DNA of 38,658 nucleotides from Streptococcus cristatus (GCF_003943815.1 NZ_RJNA01000005.1:131094-169751), one strand, 5' to 3'; shown: positions 1-10,314, numbered from the stretch's first letter. Program-made: numbers and translations. Notes: generated by a model from the letters alone, not told the origin.

Positions 1-114
1 AAGACGCAGTGGTTGAGTGGGCTCTATTACGCTGATTTCATCAGCTTTTACAGCCCTACTCAACTGTGCGGAGGTGGGACGACGAAATCGAATTCTAACG
101 AATTACCGATTTCT
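1..114. repeat. Left part of a 125-bp intergenic repeat, interrupted by an IS110 element
   Basis: These 114 bases match 11277-11390 with a single difference (T at 29 against C in the other copy). The rest of the repeat (GTCCCACTCTC) resumes at 1596-1606, on the far side of the insertion sequence. The copy may extend beyond the left edge of the window. It contains the first hairpin of the repeat intact and only the left arm of the second. See the intact copy at 11277-11401. Confidence 0.9.
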
Positions 115-153
115 TATACGAAAACTCAAAAGAGCGCAAAAAGACTCCCCTTG

Positions 154-162
154 TGATATAAT
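154..162 (+). promoter_or_regulatory. Extended -10 promoter-like site inside the IS110 right end
   Basis: TGATATAAT at 154-162 is a good extended -10 element on the plus strand. No convincing -35 was seen. A start near 169 would give a transcript of only about 45 nt before the hairpin at 183-215, antisense to the end of the transposase gene. Confidence 0.35.
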
Positions 163-182
163 GAAAGTGAAAAAATTGTATT

Positions 183-215
183 AGGCTACTGGCTCGTCTC
201 TAGTAGCCTTTTTTG
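183..215. terminator. Rho-independent terminator-like hairpin at the transposase end
   Basis: AGGCTACT (183-190) pairs with AGTAGCCT (202-209), followed on the plus strand by a run of T. On the minus strand the stem is followed by a looser AT-rich tract ending in six T. The transposase stop codon (186-188) lies inside the stem. It could end transcription from either side. Confidence 0.6.
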
Positions 216-1351
216 TAGCACAAACTCCTGATAAGTAAGATTTTCTTTCAAAAGGGTATAAACTATTTTAAGAAGTTGATGTGCGAGTGCAATAGTTGCT
301 TTTTGCGGTCCTCTCCTGCTTTGAATCTGGTAATAACGCTCTGCTAGTGGACTTCCTTTTTGTTTTTTTGCAGCAAAAACTGTTTGACAGAGATACCTTT
401 TTAAATAGGAATTGCCATGTCTGATTTTTGTACTCCTCTTTTTACCGGCACTTTCATTATTTCCAGGACACAAACCAGCCCAGGAAGCAAGATGTCCAGC
501 TGTTGGGAATTGGCTCATGTCTACCCCAATTTCCGCTATGATCACAGAGGCTGTAATGAGATCAATACCAGGAATAGAATCTAGGATTTCCACTGGTCTC
601 TCATAGAGATTTAGATAGCCGTTCATACGCTCTTCTAAACAATCGATTTGTTCTTGATAAAAATCGTAAATCTCCAAGGACTGACCTAACATAAAACGAT
701 GATGAGCCGAAAAATACCCATCAAGTGCCTCAAGGAGTTGGGGAACTTTTCTTTTCAAACTGGTATAAACAGATTGGTGGATCATTCTTGGGGTAAGGGG
801 CGTCTCATCAATAAGCAGTTGCAGTAAGTTTCGACCAGAAGCCCCCATGATATCTTCTATGTAGGTTGTCAGCTTCTACCTCCTGATTGGAGGATTTTAT
901 GGATCCGATTGGTCTCACGATTACGGCTCTCTACATAGTGTTTCCGTTGTCGTGTTAACTCTCTCAATTCTTGAATGGTTTCATCAGGAACGAAACTGCG
1001 AGGGAGCAGACCGATTCGTGTTAATTGAGCAATCCAGTGAGCATCTTTCTTATCTGTTTTTTGACCTGGAATAGCTTTCATATGAGCAGGCTGTGCTAGG
1101 ATGAGTTCAAAGTCATCACAGAGTTCATGCCAGACAGGTCTCCAGTAAACTCCTGTGCTTTCCATGCCGACGGCTTCTACATGAAATTGACTGAGAAAAT
1201 CATGACAGGCTTTTAATCCTTTTGTTGTTGTATCAAACTGGGCCATTTCACGCTTTGGACGAGTAGAAGTGAGCGGCCCATGTAGAATACAAACCACAAG
1301 AGTAGCTTGATGGACATCCATACCTGCACAAGATTGATAGAGAACATCCAT
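186..1351 (-). pseudogene. IS110-family transposase, broken by a frameshift
   Basis: The gene is in two frames. The N-terminal part (1351 to 869, about 160 residues) begins MDVLYQSCAGMDVHQ and carries the DEDD/RuvC-like nuclease domain: D of AGMDVH, E of MESTGVYW, and the KTDKKDA segment. The C-terminal part (about 875 to 186) holds the Tnp20-type domain with IPGIDLITAS, FPTAGHLASWAGLCPGN and KRSTKIRHGNSYLK. Just after the coiled coil (HKILQS) one base seems to be missing near 876-880: the first frame stops at 869-871, while the second is open downstream (KLTTYIEDIMGASG). Together the parts give about 385-390 residues, close to a full-length family member. The start at 1351 is preferred over 1366 because GGAGGG then lies 7 nt upstream of the ATG. 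Confidence 0.85.
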
Positions 1352-1371
1352 TGTGATTCCCTCCATTTATA

Positions 1372-1550
1372 AAGTCAGAGAGCTTGTCTACCGATACCGT
1401 TGTCGTATTTTTATACTCATGCTCAAGGCGATATTTTGGGGTACTCGTCGGTAGAGTGGATTAGTTTGTCCCGCGAAAGTGATATTCAAGAAATTATCAA
1501 CCACAAAGCCCTCACTTAGATTATACTTCTAAATGAGGGCTTTTGTCTTT
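1372..1550 (-). ncRNA. Candidate bridge RNA of the IS110 element
   Basis: IS110-subgroup elements encode a structured bridge RNA between the left end and the transposase start. Here the stretch opens (minus strand) with a strong hairpin, AAAGCCCTCA (1505-1514) with TGAGGGCTTT (1534-1543). Further in, on the plus strand, TGTCCC (1467-1472) repeats the right target flank (1595-1600), and TCGGTA (1448-1453) is the inverse complement of the left flank TACCGA (104-109). TTATAC (1411-1416) repeats the element's own left boundary (114-119), and AGAGAGC (1377-1383) matches the inverse complement of the other boundary at 6 of 7 bases. This is the guide layout expected of target and donor loops. Ends of the RNA are guesses, and no structure calculation was run. 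Confidence 0.5.
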
Positions 1551-1633
1551 ATTTTCGTGTTTCTGTGGGTGACGGCTATGTCGTCATGGCTGTCTGTCCC
1601 ACTCTCTTTCATCATCTTTATTGATTTCCTTTG

Positions 1634-2671
1634 TTATTTGCTTTCCAAAGCTAAAGCCAATTCGACACAAGCTCCTCCTTGGTCCGGATTGAGCAGGGTC
1701 AGACGACCACCATGCAAGAGAGCGACCTGCTTAGAAAAGGCTAAGCCGATGCCATGATGGGGATTAGCTGAATTGCGACTTTGGTCACTCTGGTAAAAGA
1801 GCTGTTCCGCTCCCAGCAGCATCTCCTCTGAAAATGCAGGACCATTGTTCCAGATAGCAAAAACCAACTGGTCCTGCTGCACTGATAGCGTTAGCTTGAC
1901 TTCTTTTTGGTCTTGGTCTGCATGTTCAAGCGCATTCAGTAAAATATTAAGCAAAGCCCGTTTGAGATAGTCCAAATGAATCGACAAAATCAGACTAAGA
2001 TCACAATCTTCTTGGAGATAAAAACAATAGCTTTCCTGTTTGCTGAACAGTGCCCAGTCGTTCTGGAGATCAGCCAAAAAGTCCCCTAAGGAAAGCTGAC
2101 TGAACTGATTAGCATCAATCTGAAAAGTCTTAGCGTAATCAATCAAAGAGCCACAATACTCTTCCATCTTGTGACTAGCCTGCAAAATCTCAGCAGCATA
2201 GTCTGCCTGTGGATAGCCCAACTGTGCCAATTCCAAGAGCTCAGCATTTCCCTTAATCACAGTTAGGGGCGTCTTCAAATCGTGCGATGTCGCTGATAGC
2301 TGTAAAATCAATTCCTGATTATGCTGCTGCTCTTTTTCTAGAAGACGAGCATTTTCTTGGTGGCTGCTCCGTAAATCACTATAGACTTCGAGCATTTCCT
2401 CGATCCGAAAAAGCTGGCTTTGATTTTCTTCTAAAAGCTTCTTGCTCGTTAGCATTTTTATTTCCCTGTCGATTTTTCGGAGCAATTTCAAAATATGATA
2501 AAAAGTAATCAGCAGCAAGCTCCCTGCCCAAAAGAACAAGGTGAAAAGGGCATAATCGCTGCCTTGTGTAAATTCATAACCTATAAGCACAAAAATTAAA
2601 ACATGGAAAAAGACGATTTTTAAACTGGTTGTCCAGACTAGGCTTTTGAAATTTCGGGTTCTAATTGCCAT
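1634..2671 (-). CDS. Sensor histidine kinase of an antimicrobial-peptide-type two-component system
   Basis: 345 residues. Two membrane segments (about 16-33 and 40-60) have almost nothing between them outside the membrane; a coiled-coil linker follows, then the H-box SATSHDLKTPLT with the phospho-accepting His at 130, and an HATPase domain (N box LLNALEHA, G boxes around IWNNGP and HHGIGLAFSK). Short-loop kinases of this kind (intramembrane-sensing or lantibiotic-type) usually work with an adjacent ABC exporter, which is what precedes it here. The ATG at 2671 has GAGAGGAG upstream and overlaps the response regulator gene by 34 nt. No terminator is seen between its stop and the repeat with the IS element at 1606. 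The ligand is unknown. Confidence 0.85.
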   Translation of the reverse strand: MAIRTRNFKSLVWTTSLKIVFFHVLIFVLIGYEFTQGSDYALFTLFFWAGSLLLITFYHILKLLRKIDREIKMLTSKKLLEENQSQLFRIEEMLEVYSDLRSSHQENARLLEKEQQHNQELILQLSATSHDLKTPLTVIKGNAELLELAQLGYPQADYAAEILQASHKMEEYCGSLIDYAKTFQIDANQFSQLSLGDFLADLQNDWALFSKQESYCFYLQEDCDLSLILSIHLDYLKRALLNILLNALEHADQDQKEVKLTLSVQQDQLVFAIWNNGPAFSEEMLLGAEQLFYQSDQSRNSANPHHGIGLAFSKQVALLHGGRLTLLNPDQGGACVELALALESK

Positions 2672-3336
2672 CTATAGCCTACTCCTCTCACTGTTGCGAT
2701 TGCTTGCAGCCCTTCTTGTTTACATTTTTGACGAATCTGATATACGTATTCTGAGATGGATCGAAGCTGTGTTTCTGAGCTTTCTGGATAAAGCAAGGTA
2801 TGCAGGCGTTCAGCTGAAAAGGTCTGCTTGGGATTGCTAGCAAGTAAATGCAGCAACTTAAACTCTCGCTCTGAAAATTTCAAGACTTTACCAAAACAGG
2901 CAACTTCATAGCGCTCTGGATAAAATTGACAAGAAGCAATCTCAGAATAGCGCTCCTCACGTCTTTCCTCCCGCCGAAGATGAGCCCTGACACGCGCCAG
3001 CAATTCTTTGGTTCCAAAAGGCTTGACAATATAGTCATCTGCTCCGCGAAAGAGCCCTTCTACTTTGTCCTCCTCCAACTCCTTGGCCGTCAGAAAGATG
3101 ATTGGACACGAAAAATGAGGACGAATGTAGGAACACAGCTCAAAACCATTAACAGGCTCCATCATCACATCCAGCAGAATCAAGTCATATCCGACAAAAT
3201 GCGTCAGCTCTAGGTCTTCTATCCGATCAAGCGTCGTCACATCATAAGCATCGAGCTCTAAGACGTTTTTCACCAGCTTCAAAATGCTCCGGTCGTCATC
3301 AACTACCAAAATACGATACTGTCTCATATTTTCCAT
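2638..3336 (-). CDS. OmpR/PhoB-family response regulator
   Basis: 232 residues. The N-terminal receiver domain has the acidic pair at VVDDD (12-15), the phospho-accepting Asp56 in LILLDVMM and the conserved Lys in IVKPFG. The C-terminal winged helix (about 130-225) ends with the RGVGYRW signature of the OmpR class. The start at 3336 has AGAGGT upstream. The gene lies 12 nt after the second permease gene and overlaps the kinase gene, so all five genes form one operon. It probably binds the TCT-N8-TCT box at 5613-5626 in front of the operon, making the system self-regulated (inference). Confidence 0.9.
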   Translation of the reverse strand: MENMRQYRILVVDDDRSILKLVKNVLELDAYDVTTLDRIEDLELTHFVGYDLILLDVMMEPVNGFELCSYIRPHFSCPIIFLTAKELEEDKVEGLFRGADDYIVKPFGTKELLARVRAHLRREERREERYSEIASCQFYPERYEVACFGKVLKFSEREFKLLHLLASNPKQTFSAERLHTLLYPESSETQLRSISEYVYQIRQKCKQEGLQAIATVRGVGYRWQLEPEISKA

Positions 3337-3348
3337 TATAGCATACCT

Positions 3349-4071
3349 CTAGCGAACATCTCGTTTCAAGGTTAAGAATATAGCAGAGCTCCAAACCAAA
3401 GCTAACCATAACAGCTGTATTCCCAGCCCTGATAGATCTATTGAATGCTGAAACCCTTCATACTCAAAAAGATTTAGCGTAGCCAGATCGGGCAGGTATT
3501 TTGCTTCCTTGATGAACGTTGCCAATAAACGGCTGAGACCAATCAAGAGAGGAAAGAGCACTGACACCGGCACAACCCAAGATTGAAATAGCAAAGCGAG
3601 GCCGGCAGTTAAAAAAGCCATAAAAAGATTGCTGAGAAGACCAAAAAAGCTGTAATAAAGGAATTTCCCCAGTAAGGACCAGCTAAAGTCTAGGTCAAAT
3701 CGAGCCAGCATAACAAGGAAACAGCTGCCTATCATGACACTGTAGAGAGCCAAGAGCAGCAAGGCCAGAAACAGGAATTTCCCAGCCAACCAAGCCTTTC
3801 TATTTGATACGGTTAGAAAATTCGTTCGCATCCCAGACTTGACAAACTCCTGGGCAAAATAGAGAGAAGTAAAGATGACGATGACAGGCTGCGCCAGATA
3901 GAGGGCGTGCAAAACCTCGCTCAGAGCCTTCATCTGACCAACTGCTGTCTGACTGTAGTCAAGATTCATTAGAAAAAATGGAACAGCTACCAGAGCCACC
4001 AAGGCTGCACCAAGAGCGAGATAGTAAGAACGGAACTTAATCCATTCGCTTCTAAGTAGAGCTTTTATCAT
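3349..4071 (-). CDS. ABC-2 type transporter permease (second subunit)
   Basis: About 240 residues with six likely membrane segments. The N terminus MIKALLRSEWIKFRS is the usual cytoplasmic start of lantibiotic-immunity and bacitracin-export type permeases (LanE/LanG, BcrB-like). The open frame extends upstream to 4140, but the ATG at 4071 is preferred: it overlaps the stop of the first permease as TGATG and gives a family-typical N terminus. With the first permease and the ATPase it forms one membrane export complex. The substrate cannot be told from sequence; a cationic or lipid II-binding peptide antibiotic is the most likely guess from the family and the adjoining two-component system. Confidence 0.8.
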   Translation of the reverse strand: MIKALLRSEWIKFRSYYLALGAALVALVAVPFFLMNLDYSQTAVGQMKALSEVLHALYLAQPVIVIFTSLYFAQEFVKSGMRTNFLTVSNRKAWLAGKFLFLALLLLALYSVMIGSCFLVMLARFDLDFSWSLLGKFLYYSFFGLLSNLFMAFLTAGLALLFQSWVVPVSVLFPLLIGLSRLLATFIKEAKYLPDLATLNLFEYEGFQHSIDLSGLGIQLLWLALVWSSAIFLTLKRDVR

Positions 4072-4859
4072 CAGTATCGCCCTCCTAAATCCGTCTTCAA
4101 AAAGCGCAGAGAGGTCATGCCGCCAATGACCAGCAACCATGTGCCTAGTATCAACAGCCCTTGCAAGGGATTATTGACATATTGGGAAGTTGGCGTTGCA
4201 GCAAACAACTCTCCTGCTGGTTGTGGCAGATAAGCTCCCCAACTCGTGTGAGCTGCCAGGTAGTTTCCTAGATTATAGATCTGTGGCACGAGAAAAAGCA
4301 GAGGAACTAGCATGGTCCGAGCCAATAAACCTAACAAAAATGAAAGGATTCCTAATAGGGTTAGAGATAAGGTTTTCCACAAAATCAAACTCCAAGCTGC
4401 CTGATTGAGCAGAATCGGATCAAGCCCTTCCTTTCCTAAAGCAAGATGCATGACCATATAACTACAGTAGATTGATAAAAAGCTACTGGCAAGAGAAAAG
4501 CAAGCAAAGGTCATGAGTTTCCCCACAAGCAACTTCAGGCGGTTATTACAGGTCAAGAGACTGGTTCTCAAGCTATGAGACTGAAATTCCATAGCTCCCA
4601 AAATTCCAGCTAAGATGACCAAAACCATGCCTGCCATAGAAGCCCCATTGAGGCCTAGATATTCCAGCGGGTCAATGGCTTCTGCCAGGCCGGGAACCGT
4701 CTCAGGCGTGGCATCCAAGCCGACAGATAAATACTGTCGACCCTCCAGCCAGGATACGGCAGGCACCAATAGCAGCATGAAGGCCATACTCACTTTGAAA
4801 GCCTTGGTTGAGCGAATTTTCAACCATTCTGAATGCAATAAGGACACCGATTCTCTCAT
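4071..4859 (-). CDS. ABC-2 type transporter permease (first subunit)
   Basis: 262 residues, about six membrane segments. It starts MRESVSLLHSEWLKIRST, again the cytoplasmic helix common to these permeases, and has a long first extracytoplasmic loop (about 40-70) before LNGASMAGMVLVILAG. The gene begins 1 nt after the ATPase stop and ends in a TGATG overlap with the second permease, so the three subunits are translationally linked. The two permeases are only distantly alike. The family includes lantibiotic self-immunity exporters, but no lantibiotic precursor or modification gene occurs in the window. Confidence 0.8.
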   Translation of the reverse strand: MRESVSLLHSEWLKIRSTKAFKVSMAFMLLLVPAVSWLEGRQYLSVGLDATPETVPGLAEAIDPLEYLGLNGASMAGMVLVILAGILGAMEFQSHSLRTSLLTCNNRLKLLVGKLMTFACFSLASSFLSIYCSYMVMHLALGKEGLDPILLNQAAWSLILWKTLSLTLLGILSFLLGLLARTMLVPLLFLVPQIYNLGNYLAAHTSWGAYLPQPAGELFAATPTSQYVNNPLQGLLILGTWLLVIGGMTSLRFLKTDLGGRY

Positions 4860-4860
4860 C

Positions 4861-5568
4861 TTAAACCTCCTCTGTCAAATCAAAGAAGAGATCTTCTAGA
4901 CTGTCTGAATCTTGCAGCACCTCTTCCAATGGTCCCTGCTCAATAATTCGCCCATGATGAATCAAGACTACATCATCTGTCACCATTTGCACCTCTGATA
5001 GGATATGAGAAGATAGAAGTACCGTTTTCCCTAAATCAGCCTGCTGACGGATGAACTTTCTAAACCACTTAATCCCACTTGGATCCAGTCCATTAGTCGG
5101 CTCATCTAATATAAGAAACTGAGGATCACCCAGCAAAGCTGCAGCCAAACCCAGCCGCTGACTTTCCCCTAGAGACAGGCTTGACAAGAGGTCCTTCCTC
5201 TTATGAGCGATTCCAGTCATCTCCAAAACCTCATCGATCCGAGACTTGGGAATAGCATTACTAGCCGCAATAATCCTCAAGTGGTCATAGACCTTTCGAT
5301 TTGGCAGACCGCCAATGCCGTCAAAGGCTGCACCTACCGTTCTGAGCGGATAGGTCATTGACTGATAGGTTTGCCCATCAAAAGTCGCAGTCCCTGCTGT
5401 CGCCCGATCAAGCCCCAAGAGAATCCTCAAGGTCGAACTTTTCCCTGCACCATTTGGGCCTAGAAAAGCTGTAATCCGCCCGCTTCTAGCTGTAAAAGAG
5501 ATATCTTTTAGAATCTGCTTGCTGCCATGCTTTTTGCAGACTCCTTCTATTTTCACTATATGTTCCAT
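4861..5568 (-). CDS. ABC transporter ATP-binding protein, peptide-antibiotic export type
   Basis: 235 residues. Walker A GPNGAGKS (37-44), signature SLGESQR in place of the common LSGGQ, Walker B FLILDEPTNGLDP and a switch His in LLSSHILSE. The sequence is closest in kind to BcrA/LanF-type ATPases that partner ABC-2 permeases. It is the first gene of the operon, 26 nt after the predicted -10, with AAAGGAG upstream of its ATG. With the two permeases it should pump a hydrophobic or peptide substrate out of the membrane. The direction is inferred from the family and from the absence of a solute-binding protein. Confidence 0.85.
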   Translation of the reverse strand: MEHIVKIEGVCKKHGSKQILKDISFTARSGRITAFLGPNGAGKSSTLRILLGLDRATAGTATFDGQTYQSMTYPLRTVGAAFDGIGGLPNRKVYDHLRIIAASNAIPKSRIDEVLEMTGIAHKRKDLLSSLSLGESQRLGLAAALLGDPQFLILDEPTNGLDPSGIKWFRKFIRQQADLGKTVLLSSHILSEVQMVTDDVVLIHHGRIIEQGPLEEVLQDSDSLEDLFFDLTEEV

Positions 5569-5593
5569 ACTGAACTCCTTTTGTTTTTTCTTT

Positions 5594-5626
5594 AGTATAC
5601 AAGGACAAGTTCAGAGAAAGTTCAGA
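5594..5626 (-). promoter_or_regulatory. Promoter with NisR-like TCT-N8-TCT box for the ABC/two-component operon
   Basis: On the minus strand two direct repeats of TCTGAACTT, 11 bp apart (5626-5618 and 5615-5607), stand 16 nt in front of the -10 TATACT (5599-5594). The two TCT triplets are separated by exactly 8 nt and fall at about -39 and -28. That is the spacing described for NisR-controlled nisin promoters. No normal -35 is present, as expected of an activator-dependent promoter. Confidence 0.65.
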
Positions 5627-5630
5627 CAAT

Positions 5631-5657
5631 AAAAAAACTTGCCTCGCGACAAGTTTC
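5631..5657 (-). terminator. Terminator of the folate operon
   Basis: On the minus strand a 7-bp stem (AAACTTG / CAAGTTT, 5635-5641 with 5650-5656) with an 8-nt loop is followed by seven T. It lies 6 nt after the folBK stop and insulates the folate operon from the ABC operon promoter. Confidence 0.8.
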
Positions 5658-5662
5658 TTTTC

Positions 5663-6475
5663 TCATTTTTCAACTGCATCCCAGAGCTGGCGGATGCTTT
5701 TTTTCTGCACCGGATCGACAAAGTGTGGGGCGATTTCCACCAGAGATTGCAAGACAAAAGCCCGCTCCGCCACATAAGGATGAGGAACAATCAAGTTTGG
5801 ACTGTATAACTCTTCTTGTCCTATGTAAAGAATATCCAGATCAATCACACGAGGCCCCCATTTGATCTCCCGCACGCGCCCTAGTTCCGCTTCGATAGCC
5901 AAGAGTGTCTGCATTAATTCCTCAGGATTGAGCCAAGTCTCCACTTCAACAACTTGATTGAGGAACGGATCCTGCTCAACGCCACCCCAAGGCTCCGTCT
6001 CAATGCGGCTTGATGCCTGCAAAATTCTTATATTTTGCTCTGCCATTTTTTCCAAAGCAGCATCCAGATTGGCAGCTGGGTTGCCTTGATTGCTTCCCAA
6101 AGCGATAAAGGCCTTCCGCTTTTGACGCACTAGTTTGACTGAGCAGGTCTCTAAAGGCAGCGGCACTGGCGCCCAAGGCTTTTTGACCTCCAAGCTGACC
6201 TTCTGCACTAAAGGATGGGTCAGAAAAATCTGATCAATCAGCTTGTAAGCCAGCGTCTCAATCAAGTCCTCCTTGCTTTCCTGACACCAGTGGGTCAAAT
6301 CTTGAGCCAATTCTCCATAGTGGATAGAAGCTGTCAGGTCACCTGTTTTGGCCGCTCGAGTCATATCATAGTCCAAAATCAGATCCAGCACAAAACGCTG
6401 GCCCAATTCCTTCTCTGCTCCAAACAGACCGTGATAGGCATACACTTCCAAATCCTTAATGCGCAGCTGATCCAT
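5663..6475 (-). CDS. Bifunctional dihydroneopterin aldolase / HPPK (FolB-FolK fusion, SulD type)
   Basis: 270 residues in two domains. Residues 1 to about 117 are dihydroneopterin aldolase ([29 protein letters not shown], and [15 protein letters not shown] VKKPWAP). Residues about 121-270 are 6-hydroxymethyl-7,8-dihydropterin pyrophosphokinase ([11 protein letters not shown], the loop ending in [43 protein letters not shown]). The fused enzyme makes 6-hydroxymethyl-dihydropterin and then pyrophosphorylates it for FolP. The fusion is known from pneumococcal SulD. It is the last gene of the folate operon, 86 nt after folE, and a terminator follows at once. Confidence 0.95.
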   Translation of the reverse strand: MDQLRIKDLEVYAYHGLFGAEKELGQRFVLDLILDYDMTRAAKTGDLTASIHYGELAQDLTHWCQESKEDLIETLAYKLIDQIFLTHPLVQKVSLEVKKPWAPVPLPLETCSVKLVRQKRKAFIALGSNQGNPAANLDAALEKMAEQNIRILQASSRIETEPWGGVEQDPFLNQVVEVETWLNPEELMQTLLAIEAELGRVREIKWGPRVIDLDILYIGQEELYSPNLIVPHPYVAERAFVLQSLVEIAPHFVDPVQKKSIRQLWDAVEK

Positions 6476-6561
6476 TTTCTTATCCTTTCTGATTCAAGTT
6501 TCTGCATTCACCCTTGATAAAACTATCTAGCCCTTCCTGACTTGCTCCACCACTGATAAAA

Positions 6562-7096
6562 TCAATGCCCCATCAGTTTGTAAGCTTCATTTTTCAGGTC
6601 CTTGTCCGTCGCTAAAACGCCGCGCGCCGCTGTAGTAACCGTTGCAGTGCCAGGCTTTCTGACTCCGCGCATATTCATACACATATGCTCAGCTTCCACC
6701 CAGACCAGGGCACCTTGAGCACCCAGATAGTCCATCAAGGCCTCAGCAATCTCTACGGTCAATCGCTCTTGAATCTGCGGTTTCTTAGCATAGACTTCTA
6801 CCGTTCGAGCCAGCTTGGACAAGCCTGCTACCCGACCATTAGGCACATAGGCGATGTGAACCTTCCCGTAAAATGGCAGGAAGTGGTGCTCACACATGGA
6901 ATGAAAGAAAATATCCTTCTCCACCACCATATTATTGTCAATGATTTCAAAAGACTTGGATAGATGCTCCTCAGCCGTCTCGCCCAGCCCAGCAAAAATT
7001 TCCTGATACATCTTGGCAATGCGCTGTGGCGTCTCCTGCAAGCCTTCGCGATTTCCGTCTTCGCCAACCGCCTCAATAATCTGGGCAACTGCTGCT

Positions 7097-7116
<20 letters not shown>
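6562..7116 (-). CDS. GTP cyclohydrolase I
   Basis: 184 residues from the ATG at 7116 ([10 protein letters not shown]), chosen over 7146 because AGGAG lies 5 nt upstream and because 184 residues is the length of the pneumococcal SulC protein. It converts GTP to dihydroneopterin triphosphate, the first step of folate synthesis. Visible family marks are the zinc and active-site segment [13 protein letters not shown], the GLSKLAR segment, QIQERLT, and [16 protein letters not shown] near the C terminus, with the second zinc-binding Cys. The start lies within the 3' end of folC (20-nt overlap), so the two are co-translated. Confidence 0.96.
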
Positions 7117-9554
<2,438 letters not shown>

Positions 9555-9581
9555 CAATTCCCCTATTTAAGAAAACACTTT

Positions 9582-10211
9582 TTACAAACAGAAAGGCAAA
9601 AGGAGAATCAGAAGTAAATTCCGAAGAAGATGAGCCAGTAAGGACAATTCCAGAGAGCTAACCCAGGTTTTTAAGAGCTGGACAAAAGCCATGCCTAAAC
9701 TTAGATAAATCAGAAAACAAGATGATTCTCCGGGATTTCTCAGGAAAGCAAAGAGAGTGATTCCCAAGGCAAAAGCCCAACTTTTCCCATATTTCATCTG
9801 CCTATTTTGGCTAACCTGCGGCGACAAAGCCAGTAAATCCATGCCAAGTAGCAGCAAGGTGGTAGCCAAAAAACTGTCTGAAACTAGCTGCTGCAAGGGT
9901 GCTTGCACCAAACTGGCCTGCCCACAAAGGAGAACAAGACTCGCTGCATTGCTTGCAATCATTAAAAAATAAAGGCAACGTAAGTGCTGAAACCGCTTGG
10001 AAGCCCGTAGCTCTACCTTAAAATCCCACCACTCACGAGAAAAGTAAGAGGCATACCCAAAAAGAATGAGCAAAAAGAGAGAGATAAAGAGCAAACTGGG
10101 CCTTGCTAAAACCAAGCGGTTGGTCATTGGCTGAAGCAAAAGCAACAAACCCGATTGAAGCAGCATAACTACTAATAAGATTTGGATAGATTTTTGAAAT
10201 TTGAGACGCAT
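9582..10211 (-). CDS. Degenerate CPBP-like membrane protein, probably without protease activity
   Basis: 209 residues from the ATG at 10211, with GGGAG 8 nt upstream (a GTG at 10220 is also in frame). About six membrane segments. The C-terminal half aligns by eye with the neighbouring CPBP protease: SSLELSLLAHLLRN against KHLEMGILAHMLRN, and LGITLFAFLRNPG against VGSILFGFFHGPT. But the EExxxR motif is missing (around SPQVSQNRQMKYGK) and the FxxxH histidine is replaced by Arg. It looks like a diverged duplicate of the next gene. It is separated from folP by 188 nt without a clear terminator, so read-through into the folate operon is possible. Function unknown. Confidence 0.65.
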   Translation of the reverse strand: MRLKFQKSIQILLVVMLLQSGLLLLLQPMTNRLVLARPSLLFISLFLLILFGYASYFSREWWDFKVELRASKRFQHLRCLYFLMIASNAASLVLLCGQASLVQAPLQQLVSDSFLATTLLLLGMDLLALSPQVSQNRQMKYGKSWAFALGITLFAFLRNPGESSCFLIYLSLGMAFVQLLKTWVSSLELSLLAHLLRNLLLILLLPFCL

Positions 10212-10245
10212 ATTTTTCACTCCCTAAAGCTAAGATACAATTATC

Positions 10246-10251
10246 ATTATA
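10246..10251 (-). promoter_or_regulatory. Candidate -10 element for the degenerate CPBP gene
   Basis: TATAAT at 10251-10246 on the minus strand, 35 nt before the ATG. The -35 at the right spacing (CCAACA) is weak. It lies downstream of the terminator of the CPBP protease gene, so a promoter is expected here. Confidence 0.45.
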
Positions 10252-10314
10252 AAGCAAAAGATTCGCTCTGTTGGCTCGTTGTCCTAAAAAGTCACTTTTT
10301 ATCCCTGAAATGTC

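Larger units (their letters stand above)
115..1592 (-). mobile_element. IS110-family insertion sequence, about 1.48 kb
   Basis: The element carries a two-part IS110/IS116/IS902-type transposase on the minus strand and a roughly 220-nt non-coding stretch upstream of it (1367-1592), as expected for the IS110 subgroup. Its limits follow from the interrupted repeat: the left flank ends in TCT (112-114), the right flank begins with TCT (1593-1595), and removing the bases between restores the intact repeat seen at 11277-11401. The boundary is uncertain by up to 3 nt because of the shared TCT. No terminal inverted repeats were seen, as usual for this family. The transposase is frameshifted, so this copy is probably not autonomous. 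Confidence 0.85.

Noticed and set aside
1505..1550. Hairpin with T run as terminator of a gene outside the IS
   Set aside because: It lies inside the insertion sequence with no gene reading into it; a 5' stem of the candidate bridge RNA explains it better, although it could also stop transcription entering the element on the plus strand.
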